Assembly: GCF_003672135.1 (NCBI RefSeq)
Contig: NC_039512.1
Location: forward strand, 14,958,874 to 15,022,873
Direction: 5' to 3'
DNA length: 64,000 bases
From: Ooceraea biroi
Lineage: Eukaryota > Arthropoda > Insecta > Hymenoptera > Formicidae
Shown here: piece by piece, positions 63,255 to 64,000 of the stretch
Position numbering within the stretch: the stretch's first letter is position 1
How the letters are laid out: each line of letters begins with the position of its first letter
Notes under the pieces: model-generated
What the model was told of the DNA's origin: nothing
The model's database searches: none
The model's input: only the letters and a program-made list of their open reading frames with translations
Position numbers and translations under genes: made by a program

Positions 63255-64000
63255 GAATCTTTTAAGTTGTGATTAGATATGAATGAAAATTGGACCGAGC
63301 GAAGATGGGACGGCCTGTATCAGCGCGACTTCTCTCAATTAGAGATATCCAGCAATTCCGCGACTTTCGATCGAGGAACGCGCACGATTCGCTTTCTCCT
63401 GGCGATCGATCGGCGGCGACGTCGATCGCAGGCATTTCTGCACTCTCGGAGCGAGCGCGGAAGGAAGGCAGCGGAATCTAGACAAAGAGAGAGACTAATT
63501 TGCTCTACTCTCGGCACGTTCAATCGCCGAACGATAAGTATGGCTCTTCAATACTCTAAAGCGACGATTGCAAAATGAAATATACACCGTACTGGGAAGA
63601 ATATATTATATTTGAGAGAAACGCGCGCGAGACAAGATCAGGAGGACAGAAGATGAATTGAGCGCATTTCAACTTAACACGCCGAAAACGTGATAATACG
63701 AGACCGGCAAAAGGAGGAAAGGTGGGGAGAAAGGGGGCAAGAGTAAAGAGAGATGGTTTTCTTCTTGGAGAGATCCAGTCCCGCACACCGAAAACTGGTT
63801 CGCGCGGCATCAGATTGCGAAGATAGCCGAGTAGTTTTATATTGCCGGGCCCGGCGCGCGATATCGGATGGTCCCATCGGACATCGTTCGATGACTTTCC
63901 TGTGGATTCCTCCTTTCCCATGGGTTTCCGATACATTCCGCCGGCTCGCCTCCCTCGCCTCGTCTGCGTTAAAACGTAGCGGGATCGTAACAAGTCGCGC

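Larger units (their letters stand above)
57101..64000 (+). other. Putative first intron of the FOG-like gene, part 6 (continues past the window)
   Basis: No exon supported. In 60001-64000 I counted 31 GATAA/TTATC cores, 15 of them as CGATAA/TTATCG. Contains TG, TACC/GTTC and AT microsatellites. The longest frames (57764-58411 on -, 58652-59353 on +, 61198-61890 on +) are Arg/Pro/Ser- or microsatellite-coded and match no family. Confidence 0.45.

Noticed and set aside
1..64000. tRNA genes, rRNA, known microRNAs, CRISPR arrays
   Set aside because: No cloverleaf with matching A and B boxes, no familiar microRNA seed region and no spaced direct repeats were recognised by eye; a covariance-model search would be needed to be certain.

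Overview
The window looks like nuclear DNA of an insect, most likely a hymenopteran (ant or bee-like). This is inferred from three things: short AT-rich introns with standard GT-AG ends, non-coding DNA that is extremely rich in CpG and alternates with AT-rich blocks, and many CT/GA microsatellites. No prokaryotic gene organisation, CRISPR array, rRNA or convincing tRNA was seen.

Region 1 (about 1-9.7 kb) holds one complete gene on the + strand: a full-length ABC transporter of subfamily C, of the MRP4/ABCC4 type. I rebuilt it by hand as 17 coding exons (610-9358). They join in frame without any break into 1409 codons plus a stop. Both nucleotide-binding domains, both membrane domains, a linker with two RRxS sites and a C-terminal PDZ-type ligand can be read. 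A polyadenylation signal lies at 9687-9692.

Region 2 (about 9.7-12.8 kb) is a repeat-rich gap. It holds an AT palindromic tract, a decaying tandem array of about 117-bp units, a 67-bp perfect-stem hairpin, and a 1011-bp element made of two 298-bp inverted arms. The element ends directly upstream of the next promoter.

Region 3 (about 12.8-13.56 kb) is a CpG-rich promoter and 5' leader followed by a very short first coding exon. The exon encodes MSRRKQSNPKPLK and stops at a perfect GTGAGT donor. This N-terminus is the NuRD-recruiting (RBBP4-binding) repression motif and matches the FOG/ZFPM form best, so the gene is most likely the insect FOG orthologue u-shaped (ush). Two upstream ORFs precede it; the second has a strong start context and overlaps the main start.

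Region 4 (13.56-64.0 kb) contains no further exon that I can support. It is best read as the giant first intron of the FOG-like gene, though only cDNA could prove that. It is a mosaic of GC/CpG-rich and AT-rich blocks, full of microsatellites. By eye count it is strongly enriched in CGATAA/TTATCG, a GATA-type core, in several tight clusters. FOG proteins are cofactors of GATA factors, so the intron may be a dense GATA-responsive enhancer field; that is inference. The two genes share orientation but there is no evidence that they work together.
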